DNA from: Stomoxys calcitrans
Lineage: Eukaryota; Arthropoda; Insecta; Diptera; Muscidae
DNA length: 64,000 nt
Assembly (NCBI RefSeq): GCF_963082655.1
Contig: NC_081552.1
Location: 127,567,494-127,631,493 of the forward strand
Direction of reading: 5' to 3'
Below are positions 21,189-32,549 of the stretch, one piece after another (the stretch's first letter is position 1; every line of letters starts with the position of its first letter). The notes beneath the pieces were generated by a model. It worked only from the letters and a program-made list of their open reading frames with translations, ran no database searches and was not told the DNA's origin. A program made the position numbers and the translations under genes.

Positions 21189-21580
21189 TCTGTCAGATAG
21201 TAAGTCATTCTCAGTTGGAAAATTACAAATTTGATCAGGCATAATGCGTTCTAAAGCTTTAGACAAGAAAGGTAGTATAGCTATGGGGCGGTACTCTATA
21301 TTTGCTTTTGCTTTAGGAATAGGTAAAATCTTTGCGATTTTCCACTCAGCAGGAAAAAACGGTTTAGTCAATATAGAGTTGAAAATGTAAGTTATGTATG
21401 GGTATTAAGCCAGGTAGTAATAACCTCAGAAAGCGTGGATCAATTTCCTCTAATCCCATAGCATTGGATTTAATTTTGTTAATGCTTACGAAAACCTCAT
21501 TCCCATCTACACAGCGGAAAGTAAATGGATTTTCAATGGATGAAGTGCATATTTGTTCGATGAAAAAGTGGATCTTAAGC
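21189..21580 (-). pseudogene. Non-LTR RT relic, proximal part of the split LINE
   Basis: Minus-strand pieces read INKIKSNAMGLEEIDPRF, LLLPGL, PFFPAEWKIAKILPIPKAK, EYRPIAILPFLSKALERIM and NDLLSD. They are RT motifs upstream of the QSGYRKK block at 12205-12235. Removing 12243-21188 and one TCTG brings the two halves together in the expected order. A frameshift lies near 21380. Confidence 0.85.
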
Positions 21581-21596
21581 CAAAGGCTTCACACCT

Positions 21597-21990
21597 AAAT
21601 CGTTTCGCAAAATTTTCAACGTTGTTGAGTAACAGAGGCCCAATTGCTGCGAACGGCGACGAATCGATAATTGATGGTCATCATTAACACTGGCCGATAG
21701 AGTGGCGGTATTTTCTTCAGTTCACACTCTACGTAAGCGTGTTGGTGTCCAGCAATGTAAATTTGGTGCGAAATTCAATCACAATAGCCCGAAAAACCAC
21801 TTCAGCGGGTCGATTAAACTGACCGTAAAATGGAAGAAGCGCGCGATGAACATTCTTAATCGCCCACGCATTTTGATAATAGAATTCAATAATTTGCAAA
21901 CATTGAAACAAGATGTTTCACATTGAGACAAAACACGAAACATGGGTGAACTGTTTCAACCAGTGTTGCCTAAAAAATCACCCTTTATTA
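21597..21990 (-). pseudogene. Tc1/mariner-superfamily transposase relic (copy 2), N-terminal part
   Basis: The minus strand encodes LQIIEFYYQN, KNVHRALLPFYGQFNRP, then VNDDHQLSIRRRSQQLGLCYST (split by breaks), which is the DNA-binding part of the family seen at 38712 and 7800. At the right edge a terminal-repeat-like AAAGGGTGATTTTTT (minus strand) follows TA. The catalytic domain is missing. Confidence 0.82.
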
Positions 21991-21999
21991 TAGCTAACA

Positions 22000-22420
22000 T
22001 GAAACGAGGCATGAATTTGTCTGTGGGTTTGTGGTTAGTCAGGGACTGAAACACCTTGTTTACTCAGACATTTTCATCCATTGTGATACCACAGGAACAA
22101 AAGGAGGAAGATGCCTTCTAGTTCCTACCGTTGAATCATCCAGATCGCTTAAAAAAGGCCAATAACTTGCGAATGTTCACATCTGCTAAATAAGACAGGT
22201 TCTCAAAGAAATAAGAACCTGAAGTGAAACTCCTTCTGACTGCTAGTTCTGGACACACACACACAAGATGTTCTATAGTCTCTTCTTCTTCGATGTCCCC
22301 ACAGCTGCTGGTAGTTAGCAACAGCAAACCGTTGGCCGCTCCATGGAAAGAGCCGCAACATCAGTACTTGGGTACCAGAAGCCTTCTCCTGCTGCTGAAG
22401 CAAGAATGCGACATATAGAG
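22000..22420 (-). pseudogene. LINE ORF2 C-terminal relic with Cys-rich tail
   Basis: Minus-strand frames keep LFPWSGQRFAVANYQQLWG and the zinc-binding tail CGDIEEEETIEHLVCVCPELAVRRSF, then ENLSYLADVNIRKLLAFFKRSG. This is the post-RNase H tail of an I/LOA/jockey-group LINE. Frameshifts join the two pieces. The flanking 22420-22970 is not recognised. Confidence 0.65.
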
Positions 22421-22969
22421 AAACCTTGCAAACAGTAGCAACAGGCAAAGGAGGGGTATAGGGAGAAATGGAGAGGAGAAACGTCACTCCCGCTTGAAGA
22501 AGAGGGAAATGGAAACACGTGAGTGTGAGGGAATCGAGATGTTCAGGAGCAAGAATGACATCTTAACATACTACCAAAGAATTAAACATCAAACCGATGG
22601 TTTGGTACAGGCACATCCTCCTGCGGAGACAAGGAAGGAAATCTGGTAACTGATACAGATAGTGTGCTGAGGATATAGAAACAACACTTTCCCCGCTGCT
22701 TGTATCCGGTGATGGTGGCGACGAGTATACCGCAGAACCCATCTCAGATGACGATATGGAAACAACAGCCACACTATCGGTGAGGCTTTCGACCTGATAA
22801 ATGCACCATAGGCCAGTTATTTACACTGCGCCAAATCCTGCAAAAGACCCCATAAAGACAAATCACCCCTTGCCATATATTCTTTGACACAAAGCCGCCT
22901 TCCACATCCCTAAACCTTCAAAGGTATTTCAAGCCATGTCTGAGTTTACATATACGACCTTGCAGGATG

Positions 22970-23960
22970 CCGCTTGCTGATACACGCTCCTTATTTAAAA
23001 TAGGAAACAACCTCTCCGAACAGTTCAATAACAAATGATGTTTCAGACAGGAAAACAGCCTATCATGTGACCTCTTTAATATCCTGCTAGAGATGCAGGA
23101 TTATACGAGATGCAGGTGTGAATAGGCATGGCACACTACTCACAAGAGAACATGCTGCTCGCCTACGCAGACGACATCGATATTATGTGTCGGTCACCGG
23201 AAGAAGCAATTGCAGCCTTTGAAAATCGAATAAGAATCAACAAAAGTGCGCCTGGCAGTAAATGGAGACAAGACAAAGTGGATGATATCAACTCCCACAA
23301 AGCCATGTAAACCCAAGCAAATAAAGAAAATGGAGGAATTTTGGGAACTACAACTTTGAGGTAGTCAGCAACTTTATATACCTTGGCACACTCTCAACAG
23401 AAACAAATTACACCAGTGCGATACCTCTTCGTGGAGCAGTTTTTATATGGCTGCCATGCCAAATGGTACAATACCTCGCAAAATGTTTATGATAATATTG
23501 GCTAACAGATGCTACTTTGGATTGAGCAGGCAGCTGAGGAGCAGAGCCACCTCTCGACACATAAAAATTACACTATACAAGACACTGATACTACCCGTGC
23601 TGTTGTTTGGCTCCGAAAGCAGATGAGGAAGTACTTGGAGTGTTTGAGAAAAAAATTCGTAAAATATATGAACCAGGTTGAGCTAATGGAGAATATAGGC
23701 GTTGTATGAACTACGAGCTGTATGACGACGATAGCATAGTTAAACGCATCAAAATACAACGTTTGCGTAGGCTAGGTCTTGTTGTCAGAATGGATGAAGA
23801 AACCCCAACAAAGAAGACTTTTGAAGGCGATCAATGTGGTACACGCAAATCGGGACGACCAATGGCCCGATGGAAAGAGCATGTGGTGGGAGATATTTAA
23901 ATTAGCCAATTTAAATTATTATAGCCAATTTAAGTTAGTAATATTTTATTTTATTCAATA
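22970..23960 (+). pseudogene. Non-LTR RT relic (YADDIDI type)
   Basis: Pieces in changing frames read MLLAYADDIDIMCRSPEEAIAAFE (23155-23225), FIYLGT-like near 23370, LANRCYFGLSRQLRSRA (23500-23550), TLYKTLILPVLLFGSES (23570-23625), ELYDDDSIVKRIKIQRLRRLG (23720-23780) and RMDEETPTKKTFEG...GRPMARWKE (23790-23880). The order is that of an RT palm-to-C-terminal region. The upstream fingers are lost. Clade not assigned. Confidence 0.75.
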
Positions 23961-24194
23961 CTACCTAGCCAGGTGCGCGTCGCTACACCATAAAATGGCT
24001 TTTTGAAAATGGATTTTTCTTTAACCATTTTAAGTTGATGATCAAGACATTCAGGGCTACGGATCTACTTCAGATCCACACTATTTATTTGTTTTTTTTT
24101 TTTGTATTGCTTATCTACTTTTAAAATCATATTTCAAAGCCACCTCTAGGGATAGCACATTTTTAAAGATCATCAGTCCTTCCTGTGTCTATCC

Positions 24195-24273
24195 CAGGGC
24201 AAAAAGTGTATTCTACTGGCAAAGAACTTCAGCAATATAAGTTCTTTGGTAGTAGAATATACTTTTTGCCCTG
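24195..24273. ncRNA. Candidate pre-miRNA-like hairpin
   Basis: Two 35-nt arms (24195-24229 and 24239-24273) are inverted copies around a 9-nt loop. On the plus strand only one true mismatch (G-G) and two G-U wobbles occur. The size and near-continuous pairing resemble a miRNA precursor or a tiny inverted-repeat transposon. No conserved miRNA was recognised, and the arm containing TCTTTGGT is on the wrong side and too different to be mir-9. Confidence 0.5.
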
Positions 24274-24559
24274 TCCTATTCTATTCTGATAGGCCTTCAT
24301 ATATTAATTTTAATTCCTTTATGATTTGAGGCGGATTGCCCTCTGACACGTCCTTTCATTTGTGTACAATATGTCTTCAGTCTTCCTACATGACAGTTTA
24401 GTATTGTTTATGTTGAGAGGATAGGATCTCTAAGATCTAAAAGACCATTTATTTGACTCCTTAATTGTCGCGTTATACTTGTCCTGCTGAACGGCAGAAT
24501 GTGACCCAGATACTTGGATCCTTCTATCGACATGTTATCCCTTCTATCGACATATTATC

Positions 24560-25192
24560 CCGATCGTCTTACAGGTCCTATTGAAGTGTATTTAGTGGGG
24601 GGAGGGCGGTCCCGACCCTGCCAAATGTGTATACCTGATTTGCAGTCAACTTCCAAAGAACTTTCGCTTGATTTTGTGACGTTTGACATTCATGTCCGTT
24701 TTGGGGGTTTTTAAGATTGGAGAGGCGCGTAGACACCTTAGACCGAATTCTGAGCTTCCAAATACCTTTAATTTGATATCCATACTTTCCCAATTGGTGG
24801 CAAATACGCACTGCTAAGGGGTTTTGGAGGTGCAGAGGCGCCTCAGACACCAAGGAATAAATTGTTATATCAGATTCTTAGTCATATTTTAAATACCATT
24901 ATGTTGATACCCATATTGCCCAAAGCGGTGAAAGAGTATTGTTGGGGGTTTTTTGGGGGTGGGGACCCGCCGAACATCCATCTCCGTGATCTGGCGTTTT
25001 TGAAAATTGAGGTAAGGGGGAGGGTCTGCCCCGCCTTCGAATATCAAAAAATGTAGTACACTATTTTCACCGGGGGCTCAAACTCTACCATCTGTGATTT
25101 CATGAAAATCGGTTCAGCCGTTTTTTAGTCTATACGGTTCAGACAAACTAACAAACAAAGCGCAACAATTTAATTTTTATATAATAGATTTT
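24560..25192 (+). repeat. Family A element, 3' portion (copy 2)
   Basis: Degenerate units with AAATACCTTTAATTTGATATCCATA and G-rich blocks lead to the conserved 3' end: ATCTCCGTGATCTGGCG, ATCGGTTCAGCCGTTTT, AACAAACAAAGCGCAAC, then TTTTATATAATAGAT. The 5' part is not recognisable. Confidence 0.75.
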
Positions 25193-25246
25193 ATTTTAAT
25201 ATTTATTTAATAATAATATTTCAATAATTATAATATTTAATATCTG

Positions 25247-25412
25247 AAGGTGGAGGCTACCGTTGCGCAGAGGTAAGCATGTCCGCCTATGGCGCTGAAC
25301 TCCTGGTTTCGAATCCTGGCGAGAACATCAGCATTATGTGCTGGCTGAAGTTTGCCCCAACTCCTTAGTGGAAATTTCATGTGGAAATTTGCATTTGCAA
25401 ATAGAACAACAA
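25247..25412 (+). repeat. tRNA-derived SINE with A and B boxes
   Basis: The tRNA-like head has an A box (TTGCGCAGAGG, 25263-25273) and a B box (GGTTTCGAATCC, 25305-25316, one extra T), spaced as in tRNA genes. Then comes the family tail CTGAAGTTTGCCCCAACTCCTTAGTGG. The head does not fold as a complete tRNA and lacks a plausible acceptor stem, so this is a SINE and not a tRNA gene. The middle body found in the 1484 copy is missing here. Confidence 0.75.
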
Positions 25413-27628
25413 AAGAAATGTCGGGAATTGCTTAGATGTGATTGATTTTTTTGAGCTTGGCGTGACTCTGTAAATAATGAAAAAGCATAGCACAGTTTCA
25501 GTTCGCGCATCTTTTAGTTTAGCAACCACTCAGACGCTCTTTAGGTTTCTTCTCTACTCAAACTGTCAATTTCATGCCGGGTGTTGAATAAATATTTTCC
25601 CACATTATTAACGGTGCCGATGTACGATGTACTTGAATGCCTGTTGTGCTGTCTTGAGGCTCTAATGCTGAATTAACACCTCAAACAATGGGTATTCAAA
25701 TACGCATTTGGACGTACATAATTCCCATGATTGGAGTGAATGAGTAACTGCGTATATTTGTGCGCTTGTGACTAATATCAAAAATAGATCCACTTGTCTG
25801 AGTTGGGGGGGGGAGGGAGGGCAGGGGTTGAGAATGTATTGTTTATTGGTATTTATACTGGTATCTATGTAGCTTCAACTATTATTAGAATGGTTTAATC
25901 TTAATTAAAGTTCAACGCCAAAGTAATTATGAATTTCATATGTTGTTTGTCGCATAATGACTGACACACACATACAGTCGCATGTCAATGACTTGAAGCA
26001 TCTGTAGTTGAACGGTGTATGGTGCCCGATTGCCTGCCTTTGCTATATGACAGACTAGCTGAGAACCGTCAATTGTTTGCTTTATAAATGAGCCCAATTT
26101 CATTGGCTTTCGAAGCATTTCGGCGTCATTTCTAAGGCTGACTGAATGGAAGTCTGGTTGGTATATGCAACATTTCAATAAAGGTTACATCCATCCACCC
26201 ATGTTCATATATACTCGTAAATACATACATGTGTATGCGAGCATTTGATTTCTGTAGAATCCTTGAGGATTGAATTGCGTAAACAAGCAAGCATTTGTAC
26301 CGCTGAATATGAACATGGACGTCTTTCTCCTTTCTGAGTTTATTTGAAACAAAGTGTATGTTTGTGTGTGTGTACCAGTGAGTGTTAAGTAGAGCAGGCC
26401 GGAGGGAAGGGTTGTACGGTGCAGTTGGCGGAAGCTGAATGGTGAAATCTCCGTGAGAATGTCGTAAATCCCTATAGAAATGGGTCTGACACAATGGAGT
26501 GATGACGGTGGTGGCATAAGGACACATTGGCTGTTTGCCCCATTTATTTCAACTGCCTTACGTAGAGGGAAGTGTATTGAATCCCTAGAGTGTGGTTATG
26601 TTGGATTTGATTTTCCATTTTCATTTCGTTTCTGCTTTTGTTGTTTGCCGTTTTTCATAAATTTTCTTCAGGTACCACCAAATAAGCTTCCATTATTTAA
26701 GTTACACATACACACAAAGTCGCAAGCATTGATTCGTAGACACAAACTGCCACAAGTCCTTTAAGTCCTAGCCTTGGTTACGTGCTTCGATGAATGTCGG
26801 TTTGTTTCAAATAGGAAATTTATTCAAAATGTAAGATTATATAACGGAAGGAAGGAAACCGAATTTGACTCGATTAATAGAACAAAGTGATTGTGATTCT
26901 CGTATTTGAACGAGTGCCAGTACGAATGTCTACTTCAACTTCCACTACCACAAGCTCAAGCATTATTAGAAAAAGGAAGTACGGAAAAAGCCCGTACGTG
27001 ATGACAATATGCAATGGGTTCATTTAAAATTGACTTTTCTGGACTTTCCGTTCATTACACACGATTAAGAAGAACTTGTCTCGCAAAAGCCAACAGGATC
27101 TATGTTCCTGTGGGCACCCCACAAAAAGCAGTACATACTTACTTATATCAAAACCAGTCACTCGGAAAGGATAATTGTGAGCCAAGAGGTATTTGACCCC
27201 TAAATGGCCTGGGTGATTTTGATTTTAATTCAAAAGTTATCTTTGACACTAATTGTAGCTTACTTATTATCCCACCCCAATATCCTGATAAATGATGATA
27301 TAAATATTTTATTAATTTATTCACATTTGGAATTATGGTATTTATAAAAAAAAAACACCTGACCCAACTTAAGTGACCGAAGAAATCGGACTGCAAAATT
27401 CGGTCAGTCGGCTATCTTCTTCCATCTTCGCGGTCGGTTCTCTTCAAAAGATTTTAAATAGTAGACCGGGGTTTCAGAGAATAACGAAAATAACCTTAAA
27501 TAAGACTTAGTTCCTTTGTATCCCTCTGATTTAAAAATTACCTACACTCAGAGAAATTTGTAAGTAAAATCAGAGTTGGCTGTAACAACCGAAAGTCTGC
27601 TGAAAATCCGAAAATTGGATGGAATTTC
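25413..27628. other. No gene recognised
   Basis: Mostly single-copy-looking DNA with scattered CA/TG-rich stretches (26190-26240, 26350-26370) and a G-rich block at 25806-25830. The open frames at 26132-26527 and 26480-26764 overlap on opposite strands and carry no domain I recognise. Confidence 0.5.
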
Positions 27629-28130
27629 CTCTCCACCATAGGATGGGGTATACTTATAAGGCCATTCCTTTTGTAACGCCTCGAAATGTGCGTTTAAGAC
27701 CCCATAAAGTATATATATTCTTGATCGACATTTCATTTTAAGTCGATCTAGCCATGCCCGTCAGTCTGTCGATATCACGCTAACTTTCGAAGGAGTAAAG
27801 TGTAGGTCGGTTAGGATTATAAATGGGCCAAATCGGTCCATGTTTTGATATCGGTTGATAACCTGATACAGCTACCATATAAACCAATTTACCAGTTTGA
27901 CACCCTGAGTCACTGGAGGGCGCGATTCTTATTCGATTTGCCTGAATTTTTGGAGTTGGTATTTTTCTATGACGTCTAACAGCCATGACAAATTTGGTCC
28001 ATATCGGTCAATAACTTGAAGTAGCTTATTATATTTATTGAAAAAGTCATTCAAAGAACGTGATTAATGCCAACAATGGTGGAGGGTTTATAAGATTCGG
28101 CCCGGCCGAACTTAGTACGCTTTTACTTAA
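27629..28130 (-). mobile_element. DINE-1-like element, subfamily 1, internally deleted
   Basis: It starts CTCCACCATAGGATGGGGTATAC, has CCCCATAAAGTATATATATTCTTGATCG, GTCGATCTAGCCATG, a very short GTCY block and one or two satellite units. It ends GGTGGAGGGTTTATAAG, then the palindrome TTCGGCCCGGCCGAA (28096-28110), then CTTAGTACGCTTTTACTT. Both ends are present, the middle is shortened. Confidence 0.82.
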
Positions 28131-28269
28131 TACAGAAATAACAGCTTCTCAATAAAATATGTAGGAAATCTTCAACTATTGTTAAGAAATTAAAAAAAGA
28201 GTGGACTTGTCTCCTTTAAAGGATAACTGCGAAAACCAAGCAAATATACAATACTCTTGAAATGATGGT

Positions 28270-28722
28270 ATATCGGTAAGAACAAGGGTACGTTTAGATA
28301 AGTAAAATATTTGACCAAATTTATCATTTTTTTTGTCAAATATATGTCAAATTCGCAAATTCTTAATTTTACATTCACATCAGAAACATTTATTTAACAC
28401 ATTAGATCGAAAATAGGCTTTTTATTTGCCCCACATTCGATTGTTTGCAATATTTGTGTTTCCTTGTTTGATGTTACAATTTTTTGAAAGATCAAACAAA
28501 GAAACACAAATTTTATATGCAATCGAATGAAGGGCAAATAAAAAGCCTATTTTAATGGTAAATGCTATTTGATTTATTTTTAAACGAGCAAAATGTGTTA
28601 AATAAATGTTTCTAATGTGAATAGAAAATCAGGAATTTGCGAATTTGATATATTTTGGGCAAAAATAATATAACAAGTTGGGAAAAATATTTGACTAATG
28701 TAAACATAGCTTAAGGCGATAG
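28270..28722. repeat. Long fold-back (inverted repeat) element
   Basis: Left arm about 28270-28472 and right arm 28491-28722 pair over most of their length, with an 18-nt loop. The best 63 nt next to the loop (28410-28472 versus 28491-28553) look about 85-90% identical. Outer blocks such as ATTCACAT.AGAAACATTTATTTAACACATT and CAAATTCGCAAATTC also pair. The right arm has an insertion of about 30 nt. No coding sequence. Likely a fold-back MITE whose transcript would form a long hairpin. Confidence 0.8.
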
Positions 28723-30030
28723 GTGATTAAAGTCAAAATTTGTTTAACTGATTTTGCAAGTGTTTTCTCACAAAAATTACTGTCCACTGTTAAAAAGTGC
28801 TTTAACCTCATCTCATAATGCTCTGTTCGCTAGTAGGATGAAAACTAATTGTAAAGAAGCCAAATCGGCTTTTAGAAGAACAGGTAATAAAATCGAACCA
28901 TAGGTTTTATACTAAATTTCGCTAAAAACAGGTGAACATTGAGGCTTATGTGGATTATGGATACATGCAAAGTTGCCCATGAACAATGAGTCCCGTCCGA
29001 TTCAAGTTTCAAGCTCAATGATAAGGGAACATTAAACAATGTGGGCTATTTTCAAACTCAAACACCTACAAAACTAATAATTATCTGCGCCAAATTTATG
29101 GGTCTATTATGGATTCCAGCCCAACTTCAGATGAGAAAAAAAACATTCCTCTTAAGCACACAACCAAAGAAGAGGCTAACAAAAGAGACATGAAATACAA
29201 TATACAAAAACCACCAACAATAGTTGAACAACGTCAACGATAATAGCAACATCAACAGCAGCAACAAGAGAAGCATGTGGATGCTTGCAATAGATTTGAT
29301 CCACTCGTGTAAAATCAAAATGCCACTCAATGAACCATCATCGTAGTGGCATTTTGTTAGTGAATATTGCTTGTACAATCATTACTCAAATAGCAGCAGC
29401 AGACTTGATGTTGATGCAACAACTCCAACAACAAAACATGCATATATACATGAGGTACAAAAAGCATTGTGGGGCTTCTCAATTCAGGCCAGCATGAGCT
29501 AAGGCCTAAGAGGAATTTTCAAAATAGTTACTGAACAACATACAAATAAGAAAGACAGTGCCGTAGCTCACTTTCAACATAAAAATTAAAATTTTTGCAG
29601 ATTTTGCGAATGAACATTTCTAAAGACTCTATGATTGAAAGCCGACCGGAATGTTATGTTTTCAGGCCTTAAGAATGCGAACAAAGGGGTAACAGGCCTT
29701 CCATGCCCTTAACTTTAAGGCTGGATGCATAATGTACTTCAGGCAATTGTGCAAGTGTTGTCTTTTGCTTGTTTGTGTACAGGAGAATTAGCGAAATGAC
29801 TAACGGAAGCATGGTGCACTCTTCATTTCCAGAATGTCGTGGCGGAAGATTGGCGCAGAGATGTTGCAGCAGAGGCTTTCATAAAAGATGCTTGTGCACA
29901 AGTATTTAATGAATGAGGGAATTTCGCAAACAATCTCTACCACACAATTCATGCAGTTGTTGCGACACTCCTTAAATTCAAGGTAAAACTAGTCAGACTT
30001 TAATGTTGCATACCTATTGAAATATCGAAT
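28723..30030. other. No gene recognised
   Basis: AT-rich DNA with CAA/CAG-rich runs (29205-29275, 29390-29440). No domain or known repeat was seen. Confidence 0.5.
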
Positions 30031-30034
30031 AAAA

Positions 30035-30905
30035 CCTTCTTACGATGGTACGACAATTGTGGCTTTTACAGCCTTAAAAGTCGAAACGCATAAAATATAT
30101 ATATGGGAGTTTTATCTAAATCTGATTCGATTTTGAAGAAATTTTTTGCATATAGTGCGACGTCGAATAGAACATCGCCTGCAAAATTTTGTGAGGATGG
30201 GACCAAAATTGTGGCTACTACAGCTTTAAAAGGGCATATCGAATGAATGATATATATGGGAGCTATATATAAATCTGATCCGATTCTGATGAAATTTTGC
30301 ACACATACTTCGACGTCAAAAAAGCACTTCATGCCAAATTTGATAAAGATGGGACCAAAATTGTGCCTTCTACAGCCTTAATAGGTCGAATCGGATGAAA
30401 ATTATATATGGGAGCTATATCTAAATCTGAACCCATTAAGATAAAAATTTGCACACGTATTAAAACGTCACATGAAATATCTAATGCTGAATTTGGTTGG
30501 AGATTGGATCAAAATTGTGGCTGCTACAGCTTTAAAAGGGCATATCGGATGAAAGATATATATGAAAGCTATATCTAAATCTGGACCGATTTCAATGCAA
30601 TTTTGCACAAATTTTGGGACGAAAAAAAATGCTTTGTGCCAAATTTTGTAGGGATCGGACCCAAATTGTGGCTTCTACAGCTTTAAAAGGGCACACCGGA
30701 TGAAACATATACATGGGAGATATATCTAAATCTGGACCAATTTTTTTCAAAATCAATAACGTTCGTTTTTGGACCAAAAAATATTGTGAAAATCGGACAA
30801 CAAATACGACCTGTAAATTGATAACAAGAATACATGGACAGACGGACATAGCTAAATGGAATCAGGAAGTAATTATAAGCCGATCCGATCATTCCGTAAA
30901 GAGTG
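30035..30905 (+). mobile_element. DINE-1-like element, subfamily 3 (satellite-rich relic)
   Basis: Five diverged units of about 150 bp carry AATTGTGGCTNCTACAGC, TTAAAAGGGCATATCGGATG, ATATATATGGGAGCTATAT and AAATCTGATCCGAT. They are followed by ACATGGACAGACGGACATAGC, the reduced microsatellite. The terminal blocks are lost. The layout is like subfamilies 1 and 2, but the unit sequence differs. Confidence 0.6.
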
Positions 30906-31030
30906 TTTCAAATGGTACCAATTACATACCTATACTAAGTTTTCTTCCACTTCTGGTACGATTTGTTACCGCATATCTAATTTTTTCAAGATCACGATAA
31001 TTTTAACCAAATTGCTTAGTTTTAGCTGGC
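30906..31030 (+). repeat. Family C dispersed repeat fragment
   Basis: The pattern AAATGGTACCAATTACATACC ... TTCCACTTCTGGTACGATTTG resembles 32550-33290 and 48595-49230. These share alternating 'gtacta/gtacg' blocks and 'tttcagagctctagctc' blocks. Class unknown. Confidence 0.5.
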
Positions 31031-31034
31031 GCCG

Positions 31035-32480
31035 AAGTTTAGCTATTTCATAACCTCTGAGCGCCGGACGTTTATCAGTCAGAAGAAGGCCGATTGGGCT
31101 GGCATCAGAGAGTACACCAATCGCCGCTTCAATGTATTGGCACCCCCCTTGGATATGCTAGTTGCCGAGAGGAAATCCCGAGACATTATAACGCAGCAGC
31201 AGCTCGCTTTATACCAGCCAGTCGAATACCCCAAGTGCGGCCCAATTTGAGATGCGCCGGGTTGTTCAATCGTCCATTTATTGTGCGTCCAGAGAGTAAC
31301 AGGGCAAGGAGGAGAGCCATTCACCGTATCCGTGGACTCCGACTCGATGGACTGCCATCACAATTTACCGTGGGCGAAGTTACGAATGTCATCCGTGGCG
31401 TCAAATCATCTAAGGCGTTGGGTCCCGATGGAATCTCTGCACTGATGCTGAAGAATCTGGATTTACCTGGTTTGAGTACCTTACTAATATCCTCAACCTG
31501 TCTTTGAACATTCTTATAGTTCCCAATGTCTGGCAAATGGGCAGAGTGATCCTGCTACTGTAGCCTGAAAGGACCCTAGATTGGGGGAATCGAACAGCCC
31601 GATCTTCCTTCTCTCTCTCTCTTACCTACCGAGTAATGGCTGATTGAAGCCACGCACACATTTGCCGGGGCTTCAATAGGAAGAACGGTCCTCGTGGCTT
31701 TCGACTTATCGAAGGCATTCGACTCGGTCAGCCATGCCAAACTATTTGAGGACTTCGCCAATAAGTCCCTACAGCCATGCCTGAAACACTGGGTCGCGAA
31801 TTATTTGTGTGGTGGCCAGTCATTTGCGAAATTTAGGGATAAGAAGTTGAAGCACTGTAGAGTGAAACAGGGAGTTCCCCAATGCGGGGTGATATCTCCG
31901 ACACTGCTTAACCTCTATCTATCCTTCATTCCACCCTCTCCAGACGGCATAGAGCTTGTTTTATATGCGGACGATTGTACGATCATGGCATCAGGCCCCC
32001 ACCCACTCTTGACATCTGCGATAGGTTGAACGTCTACCCCAACGAATTTGCCTCATATTTCGCGGCAAGAAATCTGCCACCAAATCTTCAGCCACATTGT
32101 TCATTACAAATACGCGTGAGGTGAATACCGAGTGTCCCAAAATACTTGGCGTTACATTTGGCAGCCCTTATACATTCTCCCCACATTCCACAGCAATTTG
32201 CGATAAAGTCAAAAGTAGAATCCATGGTCACTTGTCGGCAGCACTTGGGGTGCAGGCAAAGAAACCTTGTTGACCACGTACAAAGCAATTGGCCCGTAAG
32301 TTAGTTATGCAGCGCCAGTATGGTCTCGTCGGCTCGGTGACACGCAGTGGAATAATATTGAGATCTGTCATAATGCCGCATTTTGAACTGCGAAGGGCTG
32401 TATCCTCAGTTCTCATGTGGACCACCTCCATCAGGAGACAATGATCCTACCAGTGCGAAGACATAACTTCATGCTGTCTT
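31035..32480 (+). pseudogene. Jockey-like non-LTR retrotransposon relic
   Basis: Reading frames shift, but the order is clear: AAAARFIPASRIPQVRPN (31190-31245), VKSSKALGPDGISALMLKNLDLPG (31398-31470), VALDLSKAFDSVSHAKLFEDFA-like (31695-31762), WVANYLCGGQSF, KQGVPQCGVISPTLLNLYLSFIP (31866-31935), LVLYADDCTIMASGPHP (31953-32003; catalytic YADD), ASYFAARNLP and SYAAPVWS-like (about 32300). The GVPQGG Gly is Cys here. Several internal deletions, for example around 31570-31650, remove RT motifs. Confidence 0.85.
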
Positions 32481-32549
32481 AACAATATCTTTAAAGCTGT
32501 TATCGCAGATACCATACAAATCATCATCTTGGGGATAGATGTCCACCGC

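Noticed and set aside
24239..24273. mir-9 family member because of TCTTTGGT
   Set aside because: In flies mir-9 matures from the 5' arm and its remaining sequence does not match. Only the 8-base seed-like run is shared.
25247..25330. tRNA gene candidate with A and B boxes
   Set aside because: No acceptor stem, extra base in the B box, and a tail shared with other dispersed copies; it is a SINE head.
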